From Gammaproteobacteria bacterium (GTDB taxonomy: Bacteria > Pseudomonadota > Gammaproteobacteria > Arenicellales > Poriferihabitantaceae): a DNA stretch of 41,032 bases. The notes beneath the pieces were generated by a model. It saw only the letters and a list, made by a program, of their open reading frames with translations, was not told the origin of the DNA and did no database searches. This document shows, in pieces, positions 8,478-16,137 of this stretch; position 1 is the first letter of the stretch, and each line of letters opens with the position of its first letter. Both the position numbers and the translations under genes were made by a program. The stretch is taken from assembly GCA_009842505.1 (NCBI GenBank), contig VYFG01000104.1, positions 1 through 41,032 of the forward strand, written 5' to 3'.

Positions 8478-8558
8478 CGTAATACATGAATCATTGGTGC
8501 TTCCTCCTTATGGTGGTTATTATGGCGCAACTCCCGGACGGGGCTGCGCCATTTTTTT
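8478..8558 (+). ncRNA. Candidate small RNA of about 80 nt
   Basis: Transcription from the -10 at 8466-8471 would start near 8478 and end at the strong terminator at 8522-8558, leaving an RNA of about 80 nt with no recognisable coding sequence. Before the terminator it carries CUUCCUCCUUAUGG (8500-8513), complementary to Shine-Dalgarno sequences and identical over CCUCCUUA to the 3' end of 16S rRNA. A pyrimidine-rich single-stranded seed followed by a U-tailed hairpin is the usual build of a trans-acting sRNA. The alternative is that the minus strand is used: it has TAAGGAGG, 8 nt, then an ATG opening a 13-codon frame (8491 down to 8450). The promoter and T-run favour the plus strand. Confidence 0.4.
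8522..8558 (+). terminator. Strong Rho-independent terminator
   Basis: ATGGCGCA (8522-8529) pairs with TGCGCCAT (8545-8552), and inside it CCCG (8533-8536) pairs with CGGG (8539-8542). A run of seven T residues (8552-8558) follows immediately. It would insulate rplM from anything transcribed upstream. Confidence 0.8.
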
Positions 8559-8676
8559 CATGGGGGGAGCGGCATGCCAAAGTCGCCCTGGGCTCCGCCT
8601 CCCGGTGTTGATACATGCACCTCCGGGGTTTGTTTGGGGCAGCGTATGAATTTCCTGAAATAGCCCTGCACCGGCC

Positions 8677-8705
8677 TTGTATCGAGCCGGTCGCTAAAGT
8701 ATCAT
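8677..8705 (+). promoter_or_regulatory. Probable sigma70 promoter of rplM-rpsI
   Basis: TTGTAT (8677-8682), a 17-nt spacer and TATCAT (8700-8705) lie 74 nt before the rplM ATG. The -35 box falls in the loop of a short inverted repeat (ACCGGC / GCCGGT). The leader would be about 67 nt; no recognised L13 autoregulatory structure could be drawn with confidence. Confidence 0.5.
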
Positions 8706-8778
8706 TCGCCGCCTGTTTTTTGCCCCCAGCCCCCCGGGTTGTCACGGGCCTGAACCCCATACCGTTCCATCCGATCCG

Positions 8779-9207
8779 ATGAAGACGTTTTCCGCAAAAC
8801 CCAAGGAGGTCAAGCGCGACTGGTACCTTGTCGACGCCACCGACAAGGTGCTGGGCAGGCTGGCGGCCGAAGTGGCCCATCGGCTGCGCGGCAAGCACAA
8901 GCCGGAATATACCCCCCATGTGGATACCGGTGACTATATCGTCGTCATCAACGCCGAGAAGGTCGCCGTTACCGGGAACAAGGCCAATGCCAAGGTCTAC
9001 CACCGCCACACCGGGTATCCGGGTGGCATCAAATCCATCGTCTACAAGGACATGCTGGAGCGTCATCCCGCCCGTGTGATTGAAATGGCGGTCAAGGGCA
9101 TGCTGCCCAAGAACAAGCTGGGAAGGGCGATGTTTGCCAAGTTGCGGGTCTACGCCGGCGGGGAGCATGCGCATGCCGCCCAGCAGCCCAAGCCTCTGGA
9201 AATCTGA
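8779..9207 (+). CDS. rplM: 50S ribosomal protein L13
   Basis: L13 is an early-assembly protein of the large ribosomal subunit that binds 23S rRNA. The 142 residues match the E. coli protein nearly end to end: MKTFSAKP at the start, [57 protein letters not shown] and [13 protein letters not shown]. The ATG has no strong upstream ribosome-binding site; an AAGGAGGT sequence is instead found inside the gene at 8803-8810. It is followed after 5 bp by rpsI, the conserved partner, and the two are probably one transcript. Confidence 0.98.
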   Translation: MKTFSAKPKEVKRDWYLVDATDKVLGRLAAEVAHRLRGKHKPEYTPHVDTGDYIVVINAEKVAVTGNKANAKVYHRHTGYPGGIKSIVYKDMLERHPARVIEMAVKGMLPKNKLGRAMFAKLRVYAGGEHAHAAQQPKPLEI

Positions 9208-9212
9208 GAATC

Positions 9213-9611
9213 ATGCCACAAGCACAGCAAACCTATCAGGGAACCGGCCGACGCAAGTCCTCCACCGCACGGGTTTACATGCGGCGTGGCAGCGGCCAGA
9301 TTCTGGTCAACAACAGGCCCCTTGACGAGTACTTCGGCCGGGAAACCGCCCGTATGATCGTTCGCCAGCCATTGGAGCTGGTGGAAATGATAGACAAGAT
9401 GGATATCCGGGTGAACGTCGCCGGGGGCGGCAACAGCGGGCAGGCCGGGGCGATCCGTCATGGCATTACCCGCGCCCTGTTGGCCTACGACGAGGAAATG
9501 CGCCCGGCACTTCGCCAGGCCGGCTTCGTCACCCGGGATGCGCGGGAAGTGGAGCGCAAGAAAGTCGGGCTGCACAAGGGCCGCAAGCGTCCGCAATACT
9601 CCAAGCGGTAA
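9213..9611 (+). CDS. rpsI: 30S ribosomal protein S9
   Basis: S9 is a small-subunit head protein whose C-terminal tail reaches the P-site tRNA. The 132-residue protein has the family segments [47 protein letters not shown] and the basic tail [17 protein letters not shown] ending in the conserved SKR. The start ATG lies 5 nt after the rplM stop. The convergent metG gene ends 114 bp downstream; the gap is GC-rich with short inverted repeats but has no clear T-tailed terminator. Confidence 0.98.
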   Translation: MPQAQQTYQGTGRRKSSTARVYMRRGSGQILVNNRPLDEYFGRETARMIVRQPLELVEMIDKMDIRVNVAGGGNSGQAGAIRHGITRALLAYDEEMRPALRQAGFVTRDAREVERKKVGLHKGRKRPQYSKR

Positions 9612-9725
9612 TTCCCCTCACCGGATTCCGTGCCGGGCCGCCGGTTGCCTTCCGTCCTGGTTTCCCGGGACGGCCGTTCGTATTCCTGCCGGAACACCGG
9701 CCGGTTCCACACCGCCGAATTCGGG

Positions 9726-11753
9726 CTAACGCACCCGAAGACCGGGAGTCGCCCCTTCGTCGGGTGACAGCAGGAACAGTTCCGATCCACCGGGCCCGGC
9801 CGCCAGGACCATGCCCTCGGATACCCCGAAGCGCATTTTCCGCGGCGCCAGGTTGGCCACCATGACCACGAGGCGTCCCACCAGCATTTCCGGGTCATAC
9901 GCGGACTGGATACCTGCAAACACGTTGCGTTTCTCGCTTCCGAGGTCCAGGGTGAGACGCAAAAGCCTGTCGGACTTCTCCACCCTTTCCGCGGCCTCGA
10001 CGCGGGCCACGCGAAGATCGACCCTGGCGAAATCGTCTATGGTGATTTCGGGGGCCAGCGGATCATCCGCCAGGGGACCGGCCGCGCGTCTTTCCGCGGT
10101 TTCCTGGACCGCCCGGGTCTCCTCGATCATGGCATCGATCTGTTTTTCCTCCACTCTTGTGAGCAGGGGTTTGAAACGGTTGATGGAATGATCCAGCAGG
10201 GGTTCACGGGGTGAATCCCAGGTCAGGGAGTCGATATTGAGGAAGTCCTCGGCCCGCTCCGCGGTGACCGGCAGCACCGGCTTCAGCAGAGTGATCAGCA
10301 CCCGGAACAGGTTGAGCCCCTGGGTGCAGATTCCCTGCACCTCGGCATGCCTGGCCTCGTCCTTGATCAGGACCCATGGCTTGGCCGAATCGATGTACTG
10401 GTTGGCCTTGTCGGCGAGCGCCATGACATCCCGCATTGCCTTGCTGTATCGGCGGTTTTCGTAGTCGTCGGCAACACTGTCCAGGGCCGCGACAAAGGTG
10501 CTGTACATCTCGGGTTCCGGTAAGGTTGCCGCCAGCCGGCCATCGAACTCCTTGCCGACAAACCTGGCACAGCGGCTGGCAATGTTGACCAGTTTGCCCA
10601 CCAGGTCCGAGTTCACCCGTACCCGGAAATCCTCCAGGTTCAGGTCGATGTCATCTATGTTGTTGTCAAGCTTGGCGGCGAAGTAGTAGCGCAGGTACTC
10701 CGGGTTGAGATGCTTGGCATAGGTCTCCGCCATGATGAAGGTTCCCCGTGACTTGGACATTTTCTGGCCGTTCACGGTGAGAAAGCCATGGCACCATACC
10801 GCGCTTGGCGGGCGGAACCCCGCTCCTTTCAGTTCCGCGGGCCAGAACAGGGTATGGAACCTGGCGATGTCCTTGCCAATGAAATGAATCATCTCCGCTT
10901 TGCTGTCGGGACTGAGAAATTCGTCGAAGTCGATGCCTTCACGGTCGCACAGGTTGCGGAAGCTGGCGAGGTACCCGATGGGGGCGTCCAGCCAGACGTA
11001 GAAGTACTTGTCCCTTTCCCCGGGGATCTCAAATCCCCAGTAGGGGGCGTTGCGGGAAATGTCCCATTGGAACAGCTCCCCGTCGAAGAGCTCCTTCTGC
11101 TTGTTTGCGATTTCCGTCTGTGTGCGGCCCTCGTCGAACCATTTCCGGAGAAAGTCCCGGAAGTCCTCCACCTTGAAAAACAGCTGCTCCGAATCCCTTT
11201 CCACCGGCTTGGCACCGGATACCATGGAATAGGGATTGATGAGATCGGTGGGGTCGTAGGTGCTGCCGCACACCTCGCAGTTATCTCCATGCTGGTCTTC
11301 GGCGTTGCATTTCGGGCAGGTGCCCCTGACAAACCGGTCCGGCAGGAACATGTTCCTTTCCGGGTCGTAGAGCTGCTTGATGGTGCGCCTTGCGATGTGG
11401 CCGGCGTCGTCCAGGCGCCGGTATATCAGTTCCGAAAGAATCCGGTTTTCCTCGGAATGGGTGCTGTGGAAATTGTCGAAGGCAACCAGGAAGGTGGCGA
11501 AATCCCGGGAATGTTCCCCATGCACACGATCGATCAGTTCCTGCGGACTGACCCCGTCAGCCTCTGCCCGAAGCATGATCGGCGTACCATGGGCATCGTC
11601 GGCGCAGACATACCAGCATTCGTTGCCTTGCAACTTCTGGAACCGGACCCAGATATCGGTCTGGATGTACTCCACCAGGTGCCCGAGATGGATCGGGCCG
11701 TTGGCATAGGGCAGTGCGCTGGTGACCAGCAGTTTTCTGGGCTTGGGAGACAT
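9726..11753 (-). CDS. metG: Methionyl-tRNA synthetase
   Basis: MetRS charges tRNA-Met. The 675-residue protein is the long form: class I catalytic domain with the HIGH-type motif HLGH at 22-25, a zinc knuckle with four cysteines (CPKC and CEVC around residues 145-160), KMSKS at 331-335, the anticodon-binding helical domain, and a C-terminal EMAP/Arc1p-type tRNA-binding domain beginning around [16 protein letters not shown]. The gene is divergent from mrp with a 269-bp gap, the common arrangement in gammaproteobacteria. The last residues (TPGLRVR) match the usual end of the family. Confidence 0.97.
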   Translation of the reverse strand: MSPKPRKLLVTSALPYANGPIHLGHLVEYIQTDIWVRFQKLQGNECWYVCADDAHGTPIMLRAEADGVSPQELIDRVHGEHSRDFATFLVAFDNFHSTHSEENRILSELIYRRLDDAGHIARRTIKQLYDPERNMFLPDRFVRGTCPKCNAEDQHGDNCEVCGSTYDPTDLINPYSMVSGAKPVERDSEQLFFKVEDFRDFLRKWFDEGRTQTEIANKQKELFDGELFQWDISRNAPYWGFEIPGERDKYFYVWLDAPIGYLASFRNLCDREGIDFDEFLSPDSKAEMIHFIGKDIARFHTLFWPAELKGAGFRPPSAVWCHGFLTVNGQKMSKSRGTFIMAETYAKHLNPEYLRYYFAAKLDNNIDDIDLNLEDFRVRVNSDLVGKLVNIASRCARFVGKEFDGRLAATLPEPEMYSTFVAALDSVADDYENRRYSKAMRDVMALADKANQYIDSAKPWVLIKDEARHAEVQGICTQGLNLFRVLITLLKPVLPVTAERAEDFLNIDSLTWDSPREPLLDHSINRFKPLLTRVEEKQIDAMIEETRAVQETAERRAAGPLADDPLAPEITIDDFARVDLRVARVEAAERVEKSDRLLRLTLDLGSEKRNVFAGIQSAYDPEMLVGRLVVMVANLAPRKMRFGVSEGMVLAAGPGGSELFLLSPDEGATPGLRVR

Positions 11754-11816
11754 GCGGGGTGGTCGGAAACTGGACGCGGATACGCCGGCCAGGCGGTTTG
11801 GGTTGAAAGGCCGGGT

Positions 11817-11845
11817 ATTATACTCGCTGGCTTGCAGTTACAATC
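11817..11845 (-). promoter_or_regulatory. Probable metG promoter
   Basis: On the minus strand a perfect TATAAT (11817-11822) is preceded by GATTGT (11840-11845) at 17 nt, or TTGTAA (11838-11843) at 15 nt. The leader to the ATG at 11753 would be about 57 nt. No comparable promoter was found for mrp on the other strand of this 269-bp gap. Confidence 0.45.
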
Positions 11846-12022
11846 ACCGGCTTCGGGATTCCCGTGGATGCCTCGGACGCGGCTGTTGCAGGGGTGTCCG
11901 TGGGCGGATCGGCGAACATTGTCGCCGGTAGACGGCCCCGGGAAGTACGGGCGGGCGTCCCCGTGGCAGGTTCCGCTTTCGGGGTCAAGATTCGATCCAG
12001 ACTAGATACAAGGTAATTCATC

Positions 12023-13096
12023 ATGTCCACCATGACACGCGACGATGTCGAGGCCTGCCTGAAAAAGGTTATCGACCCCCATACCGGGATGGACCTGGTT
12101 TCGACAAAAAACGTGGGTGAAATCTCGGTCGAAGGGAGTACCCCCCGGGTAGAAGTCGTGCTCGGGTATCCCGCCAGGAGCTTCGAGCCGGAGATGGCGA
12201 AAATGGTGCAGGAGTCGATTCCCGGCGCCGAGGTCAGTGTGACATCCAACATGGTGGCGCACCAGGTACAGGAGGGTGTGAAGCCGTTGACCGGCGTGAA
12301 GAACATCATCGCGGTCGCCTCCGGCAAGGGCGGGGTGGGCAAATCCACACTGGCGGTCAATCTTGCGCTGGCGCTTTCCGCGGAAGGCGCCCGTGTGGGT
12401 GTGCTGGACGCCGACATCTACGGTCCCAGCCAGCCCCGCATGCTGGGAATCGCGGGCAAGCCCTCCTCCAGGGATGGCAAGACCCTGGAGCCCATGAGAG
12501 GCTACGACCTGCAGGCCATGTCAATCGGTTTCCTGGTGGACGAGGAGTCGCCCATGATCTGGCGGGGGCCCATGGTGACCCAGGCCCTGGAGCAGTTGCT
12601 CAAGGATACCCGGTGGGACGACCTGGATTACCTGGTGGTGGATATGCCGCCAGGTACCGGTGACGTACAGCTTACCCTGGCACAGAAAGTGCCCGTGTCC
12701 GGTTCGGTGATCGTCACCACGCCACAGGACATCGCCCTGCTGGACGCCCGCAAGGCCTACAAGATGTTCGACAAGGTGGAAATACCGGTGCTGGGAGTGG
12801 TGGAGAACATGAGCACCCATATCTGCGGTAAATGCGGCCATGAGGAACATATCTTCGGGGCCGGCGGCGGTGCGGCCATGGCCAGTGACTACGACACGGT
12901 TCTTCTGGGGGATGTGCCCCTGGATGTCAGCATCCGGGAAGGTGCCGACGGCGGTCACCCCACGGTGGTGTCGGATCCCGACGGTCCAATATCCGCCAGG
13001 TACAAGTCCATCGCACGGAACGCGGCGGCCAGGCTTGCCCTGCGCAAGAAGGACTACAGCGCCAAGTTCCCCAATATCGTCATCCAGCAGAACTGA
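12023..13096 (+). CDS. apbC: Mrp/ApbC iron-sulfur cluster carrier ATPase
   Basis: Mrp/ApbC proteins are cytosolic P-loop ATPases that carry and transfer 4Fe-4S clusters to target enzymes. The 357-residue protein has an N-terminal MIP18/DUF59 domain (about 1-85), then the deviant Walker A GKGGVGKS at 101-108, [13 protein letters not shown], the Walker B region [10 protein letters not shown], and the cluster-binding pair Cys268-G-K-Cys271. An AAGG ribosome-binding site precedes the ATG. The TGA overlaps the ATG of dcd by one base, so the two are translationally coupled. The pairing with metG and dcd is conserved in related bacteria. Confidence 0.95.
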   Translation: MSTMTRDDVEACLKKVIDPHTGMDLVSTKNVGEISVEGSTPRVEVVLGYPARSFEPEMAKMVQESIPGAEVSVTSNMVAHQVQEGVKPLTGVKNIIAVASGKGGVGKSTLAVNLALALSAEGARVGVLDADIYGPSQPRMLGIAGKPSSRDGKTLEPMRGYDLQAMSIGFLVDEESPMIWRGPMVTQALEQLLKDTRWDDLDYLVVDMPPGTGDVQLTLAQKVPVSGSVIVTTPQDIALLDARKAYKMFDKVEIPVLGVVENMSTHICGKCGHEEHIFGAGGGAAMASDYDTVLLGDVPLDVSIREGADGGHPTVVSDPDGPISARYKSIARNAAARLALRKKDYSAKFPNIVIQQN

Positions 13097-13662
13097 TGGC
13101 CGTCAAGTCCGACCGGTGGATCCGTGAGATGGCGGAGACCACCGGCATGATCGAGCCGTTCGAGCCCCGGCAGGTCCGGGAAATCCAGGGCCAAAGCGTC
13201 ATCTCCTGGGGCACTTCCAGCTACGGCTACGACATACGCTGTTCCAACGAGTTCAAGATCTTCACCAACATCAATTCCGCGGTGGTCGACCCCAAGGCCT
13301 TCGATGCCAGCAGCTTCGTAGACTACACTGGCGATGTCTGCATCATTCCACCCAATTCCTTCGCACTCGCCCGGACGGTGGAGTACTTCCGGATTCCGCG
13401 CAACGTACTCACCATCTGTCTCGGCAAGAGCACATACGCCCGCTGCGGGATCATCGTCAATGTGACCCCGTTCGAACCGGAATGGGAAGGTTACGTTACC
13501 CTGGAATTCTCCAACACCACACCCCTGCCCGCGAAGATCTATGCGAACGAGGGGGTGGCCCAGGTGCTATTCTTCGAATCCGATGAAGTCTGCGAGGTGT
13601 CCTATAAGGACCGCGGTGGAAAGTACCAGGGGCAGACCGGGGTAACGCTGCCCAAGACCTGA
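13096..13662 (+). CDS. dcd: dCTP deaminase
   Basis: Dcd deaminates dCTP to dUTP, the main source of dUMP for thymidylate synthesis in many Gram-negative bacteria. The 188-residue trimeric-dUTPase-fold protein shows [35 protein letters not shown] with the conserved Ser-Thr-Tyr-Ala-Arg, [14 protein letters not shown] containing the catalytic Glu, and the C-terminal [12 protein letters not shown] that closes over the nucleotide. Length and ends match the monofunctional proteobacterial enzyme. It starts on the last base of the mrp stop codon. Confidence 0.97.
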   Translation: MAVKSDRWIREMAETTGMIEPFEPRQVREIQGQSVISWGTSSYGYDIRCSNEFKIFTNINSAVVDPKAFDASSFVDYTGDVCIIPPNSFALARTVEYFRIPRNVLTICLGKSTYARCGIIVNVTPFEPEWEGYVTLEFSNTTPLPAKIYANEGVAQVLFFESDEVCEVSYKDRGGKYQGQTGVTLPKT

Positions 13663-13720
13663 CCGGACCGGTGCAGGAGTCCCGGTAACGTAACGGACCG
13701 CCCTTCCGGGCCCTGAGCCA

Positions 13721-13745
13721 CGGCAGGCAACTCCCTGCCTTGTTT
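13721..13745 (+). terminator. Rho-independent terminator after dcd
   Basis: GGCAGG (13722-13727) and CCTGCC (13734-13739) form a stem, followed by TTGTTTT. It lies 59 bp after dcd, between convergent genes. Confidence 0.55.
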
Positions 13746-13762
13746 TCGGGGATTACTCCGGA

Positions 13763-14356
13763 CTAATCCCCGGCATCGAGATGTTCGTCAAGGACTTCCT
13801 TCACCATCTCCAGGTAGTGCTCCAGGTCCGGGGTCTTCCTTCCGGGCACCTTGCCGCCGTCATCGTAACGGCGCACCCGCACGATGGAGTCCAGCCAGGG
13901 GTTCGCCGAGAAGCGTACGACTTCCTCGGAATCCATTGGACCGCCCTGCAGTTCAAGCGTGCGGACGGAGGCTTCCGTCAGCGTGGAGAAATAGGACGGA
14001 TCCACGGCACATAGATAGCGCTTGGCATCCACGTGCCAGCGCACGGGTTCCGTGACTTCCGGCGGAAACCAGCGCCCAAGGAAGCGTTCCCCGGCAACCT
14101 CATGCATGTTGTCCACCCCGATGTCGATGTAGTCGTCGCCGAATTCACCGGTGTAGTGGCCGATGTCATGCAACAGGGCGGCGACCACAACGGTCCTGTC
14201 CTCGCCGGCCTGCTCGGCGATCCAGGCGGTTTGCAGCATGTGCTCGGTCATGCTCACGGGTTCGCCCAGATAGGACTCGTCGCCCCGGCGCCTGAAGATG
14301 TCCCGGAGCAACCCGGTGATTTCCCCGGAGCTTCGGGTGTCGGTTGCCCGGGTCAT
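13763..14356 (-). CDS. tmpB: HD-domain mixed-valent di-iron oxygenase, PhnZ/TmpB type
   Basis: The family uses a mixed-valent Fe(II)/Fe(III) pair and O2 to cleave the C-P bond of a 1-hydroxy-2-aminoethylphosphonate, releasing phosphate. The 197-residue protein aligns closely with PhnZ: Tyr29 and Glu32 in YLGEP (PhnZ substrate-gating Tyr24/Glu27), ligands His39, His63-Asp64 in LLHDIGH, His85, His108, and Asp165 in RRYDDGGK; ELQGGPM is also shared. Because its partner downstream on the map is a gamma-butyrobetaine-hydroxylase type enzyme rather than a PhyH-type PhnY, the pair fits TmpA/TmpB, which convert 2-(trimethylammonio)ethylphosphonate to glycine betaine plus phosphate. It is the last gene of its minus-strand unit, 192 bp after tmpA. 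The exact substrate cannot be read from sequence. Confidence 0.7.
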   Translation of the reverse strand: MTRATDTRSSGEITGLLRDIFRRRGDESYLGEPVSMTEHMLQTAWIAEQAGEDRTVVVAALLHDIGHYTGEFGDDYIDIGVDNMHEVAGERFLGRWFPPEVTEPVRWHVDAKRYLCAVDPSYFSTLTEASVRTLELQGGPMDSEEVVRFSANPWLDSIVRVRRYDDGGKVPGRKTPDLEHYLEMVKEVLDEHLDAGD

Positions 14357-14548
14357 TTCCCTGGCGTCGCCATGTGCCCTGCCCGGGGAAGAACCGGCAG
14401 GCCGCGGCTGGCCGGCAGGGACAAGGGCGAATCCCCGGCGAGGCCGGACATGGTTGCATTGTTCATCGGGGAGGAATTGGGGCGATTTGCTGTCACGGGG
14501 AGCGGTACGGGTACTGTATGGCCGGATGGTGCGTTTGGCAAGGCCGGC

Positions 14549-15685
14549 TCATGCCGCATGCCGGCGCCCGAGCAGGGCAAGGGTGCTGCGCAGGCCGTCG
14601 ATGTCCGCATAAGCACCCTGCAGCCAGCGCAGGCCGGTCTTCGTGAAACCCCCGCGGCCGTGAAGGACGCGGGTGTTGTCCACCACGAACAGTTCCCCGG
14701 GTTCCATCCGGAAGGTCACGCTGACTTCAGGCCGGCGGGTTATTTCCTCAAGGTGGCGATACGCCGCGTAAAAGTCCGGCACGAGGTCGTAGGGAACACC
14801 GGTCAGGGACTGGAACGAGCGGCTGTTGATCCGCACCTGGACCAGTTGTCCATCCGGGGAGACTTCCAGCATTGGCCGGTGAGCGGTGAGATCGCTTCGG
14901 CCGTCGCCGCAGTACCGGAAGGTGACGTTGTACCGGCTCAGCAGGGCGAAGCGGGCCGGGTCCTCCCGTCTGAGAATCTCGGCCACCCGGAAACCGTCCA
15001 CGACGTTTGACTCGCCGCCGCCGGCGCTGTTCTCGAGACAATGCAGGAATTGCAGTGTCGGCACCGGATCGCGGTAGGGGTTGTCGGTATGCGGATCAAG
15101 ACCCATCCTCGTATAGGCCAGGTTCACCGGGTCCGGTTCGGAGCGGACCTCGAAGAGCCGTCCGTAATTGGTTTCCCGCACGAATCCGAACAGCGCGATG
15201 ACATCAAGAACTGCGCCCGGCACGGCCGGGACGTCCCGCAGGCGGGCAAATCCCAGCGTGTCGACCCACCGGAGCCATTTCTCCAGGACCGCCGGATCAT
15301 CGGCAACCCGGGGAAACGATTCCATGACACCGTCGGCGTCCAGGTCGCCGGCCCAGGTTTTCCGTCCCTTCGGGATCAGCGTTTCGCCGTCGGTCCGGTC
15401 GTAGGCATGACGGCGCAGCCAGTCAAGATCGAGCCAGGTCAGGCTGCCGTCGTCGAACGAAACCTTGAGCCGGGAACCGTTGAGCGTTGCGCCCCGGATG
15501 CAAAGGCCGGAGGGTAAGTCCGTTGCCGACAGCTTCTTTTGCCCGTTCCCCGGGTCACGGCTTGCCGCATCCTGGCCGTGGTCCCGCAGCCAGACGGCGT
15601 GGTAGCGGGAGGATCTGCCGCCGGGCCAGAACACGGTGATGAATGACCCGTCAATACCCGGTTGGAGGGTCGGGGCAGGAGACAT
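14549..15685 (-). CDS. tmpA: Fe(II)/2-oxoglutarate oxygenase of the gamma-butyrobetaine hydroxylase family, TmpA-like
   Basis: A 378-residue member of the BBOX/trimethyllysine hydroxylase family: N-terminal DUF971-like beta domain (about 1-100) and a TauD-like double-stranded beta-helix. Iron ligands are His199 and Asp201 in GLDPHTDNPYRDP and His342 in TRVLHGR; the C-terminal GLRWLQGAYADID is diagnostic for the family. The N-terminal domain lacks the cysteine cluster that binds zinc in BBOX (where BBOX has CPCPDC-like residues this protein has GQDAAS). Such enzymes bind quaternary ammonium substrates. Next to a PhnZ-like HD oxygenase it is best read as TmpA, which hydroxylates C1 of 2-(trimethylammonio)ethylphosphonate; gamma-butyrobetaine hydroxylase for carnitine synthesis is the alternative. 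Confidence 0.68.
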   Translation of the reverse strand: MSPAPTLQPGIDGSFITVFWPGGRSSRYHAVWLRDHGQDAASRDPGNGQKKLSATDLPSGLCIRGATLNGSRLKVSFDDGSLTWLDLDWLRRHAYDRTDGETLIPKGRKTWAGDLDADGVMESFPRVADDPAVLEKWLRWVDTLGFARLRDVPAVPGAVLDVIALFGFVRETNYGRLFEVRSEPDPVNLAYTRMGLDPHTDNPYRDPVPTLQFLHCLENSAGGGESNVVDGFRVAEILRREDPARFALLSRYNVTFRYCGDGRSDLTAHRPMLEVSPDGQLVQVRINSRSFQSLTGVPYDLVPDFYAAYRHLEEITRRPEVSVTFRMEPGELFVVDNTRVLHGRGGFTKTGLRWLQGAYADIDGLRSTLALLGRRHAA

Positions 15686-15723
15686 GGTGCCAGGTGGAAA
15701 TCCCGCCTAGAAAACTGGCGCGG

Positions 15724-15729
15724 AGTATA
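15724..15729 (-). promoter_or_regulatory. Possible -10 element for tmpA
   Basis: TATACT on the minus strand, 38 nt before the tmpA ATG, in the gap after DUF1127. No good -35 is visible, as expected if an activator such as the nearby LysR protein is needed; read-through from DUF1127 is equally possible. Confidence 0.3.
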
Positions 15730-15757
15730 TTCGGTAACCTCGACGGAATGAGAGGGA

Positions 15758-16003
15758 CTACGCGATCCAGAACGGTTTTGTCGCTTCCCTGTAGGCCTCC
15801 ACCTCGCTGATGCCGATATCCCCGAGCAGGTGCGGGGGCAACTCCCGCAGTTGCCGGCGTTGCCGGTGGCGCTGATCCCAGGTCTTCACCAGCCTGCCAA
15901 GGCGGAACAGCGGACGGAGAATAGTGTCCGGCTCCACTGCCGACACGCAGTCAGCAGCCGCTAGGGGGGAAACTGATCCAGGTGAATTGAGATAATATGG
16001 CAT
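15758..16003 (-). CDS. DUF1127 small basic protein
   Basis: An 81-residue protein with a C-terminal DUF1127 segment, RRQLRELPPHLLGDIGISEVEAY, including the invariant LLxDIGIS core. DUF1127 proteins are short arginine-rich proteins; studied alphaproteobacterial members bind RNA or affect phosphate and carbon metabolism, but most have no assigned role. The ATG at 16003 is preferred over an in-frame TTG at 16015; neither has a clear ribosome-binding site. It lies immediately upstream of tmpA on the same strand (72-bp gap) and diverges from the lysR gene, so it may be part of the phosphonate unit and share its control. Confidence 0.75.
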   Translation of the reverse strand: MPYYLNSPGSVSPLAAADCVSAVEPDTILRPLFRLGRLVKTWDQRHRQRRQLRELPPHLLGDIGISEVEAYREATKPFWIA

Positions 16004-16034
16004 AATACTGACCAATCGTTAAATTGTTACTAGT

Positions 16035-16112
16035 TTCGATAAATTCTTTTCCTTTCCGGTAATTTACCGAGCTGATTGAATTGCCACAAACGATTATTTC
16101 TAATTTATCGAA
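16035..16112. promoter_or_regulatory. AT-rich divergent control region with inverted repeats
   Basis: The 134-bp gap between DUF1127 and lysR is much more AT-rich than its surroundings. TTCGATAAATT (16035-16045) is repeated as a perfect 11-bp inverted copy, AATTTATCGAA (16102-16112), with 56 bp between. Midway lies a separate 13-bp palindrome, CGGTAATTTACCG (16057-16069), with two arms of 6 bp around a single T. LysR regulators usually bind several T-N11-A dyads in such divergent gaps, so these are candidate operators for the adjacent regulator. Confidence 0.5.
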
Positions 16113-16137
16113 TAAAAAATATTCATCCGAATACGCC

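Noticed and set aside
8522..8558. Reading the hairpin before rplM as an L13 autoregulatory leader
   Set aside because: It has the T-run of a terminator and a separate promoter lies between it and rplM, so it is not part of the rplM leader.
10788..12005. Plus-strand open frame of 405 codons opposite metG
   Set aside because: Antisense to a full-length MetRS with HLGH and KMSKS motifs; no independent evidence.
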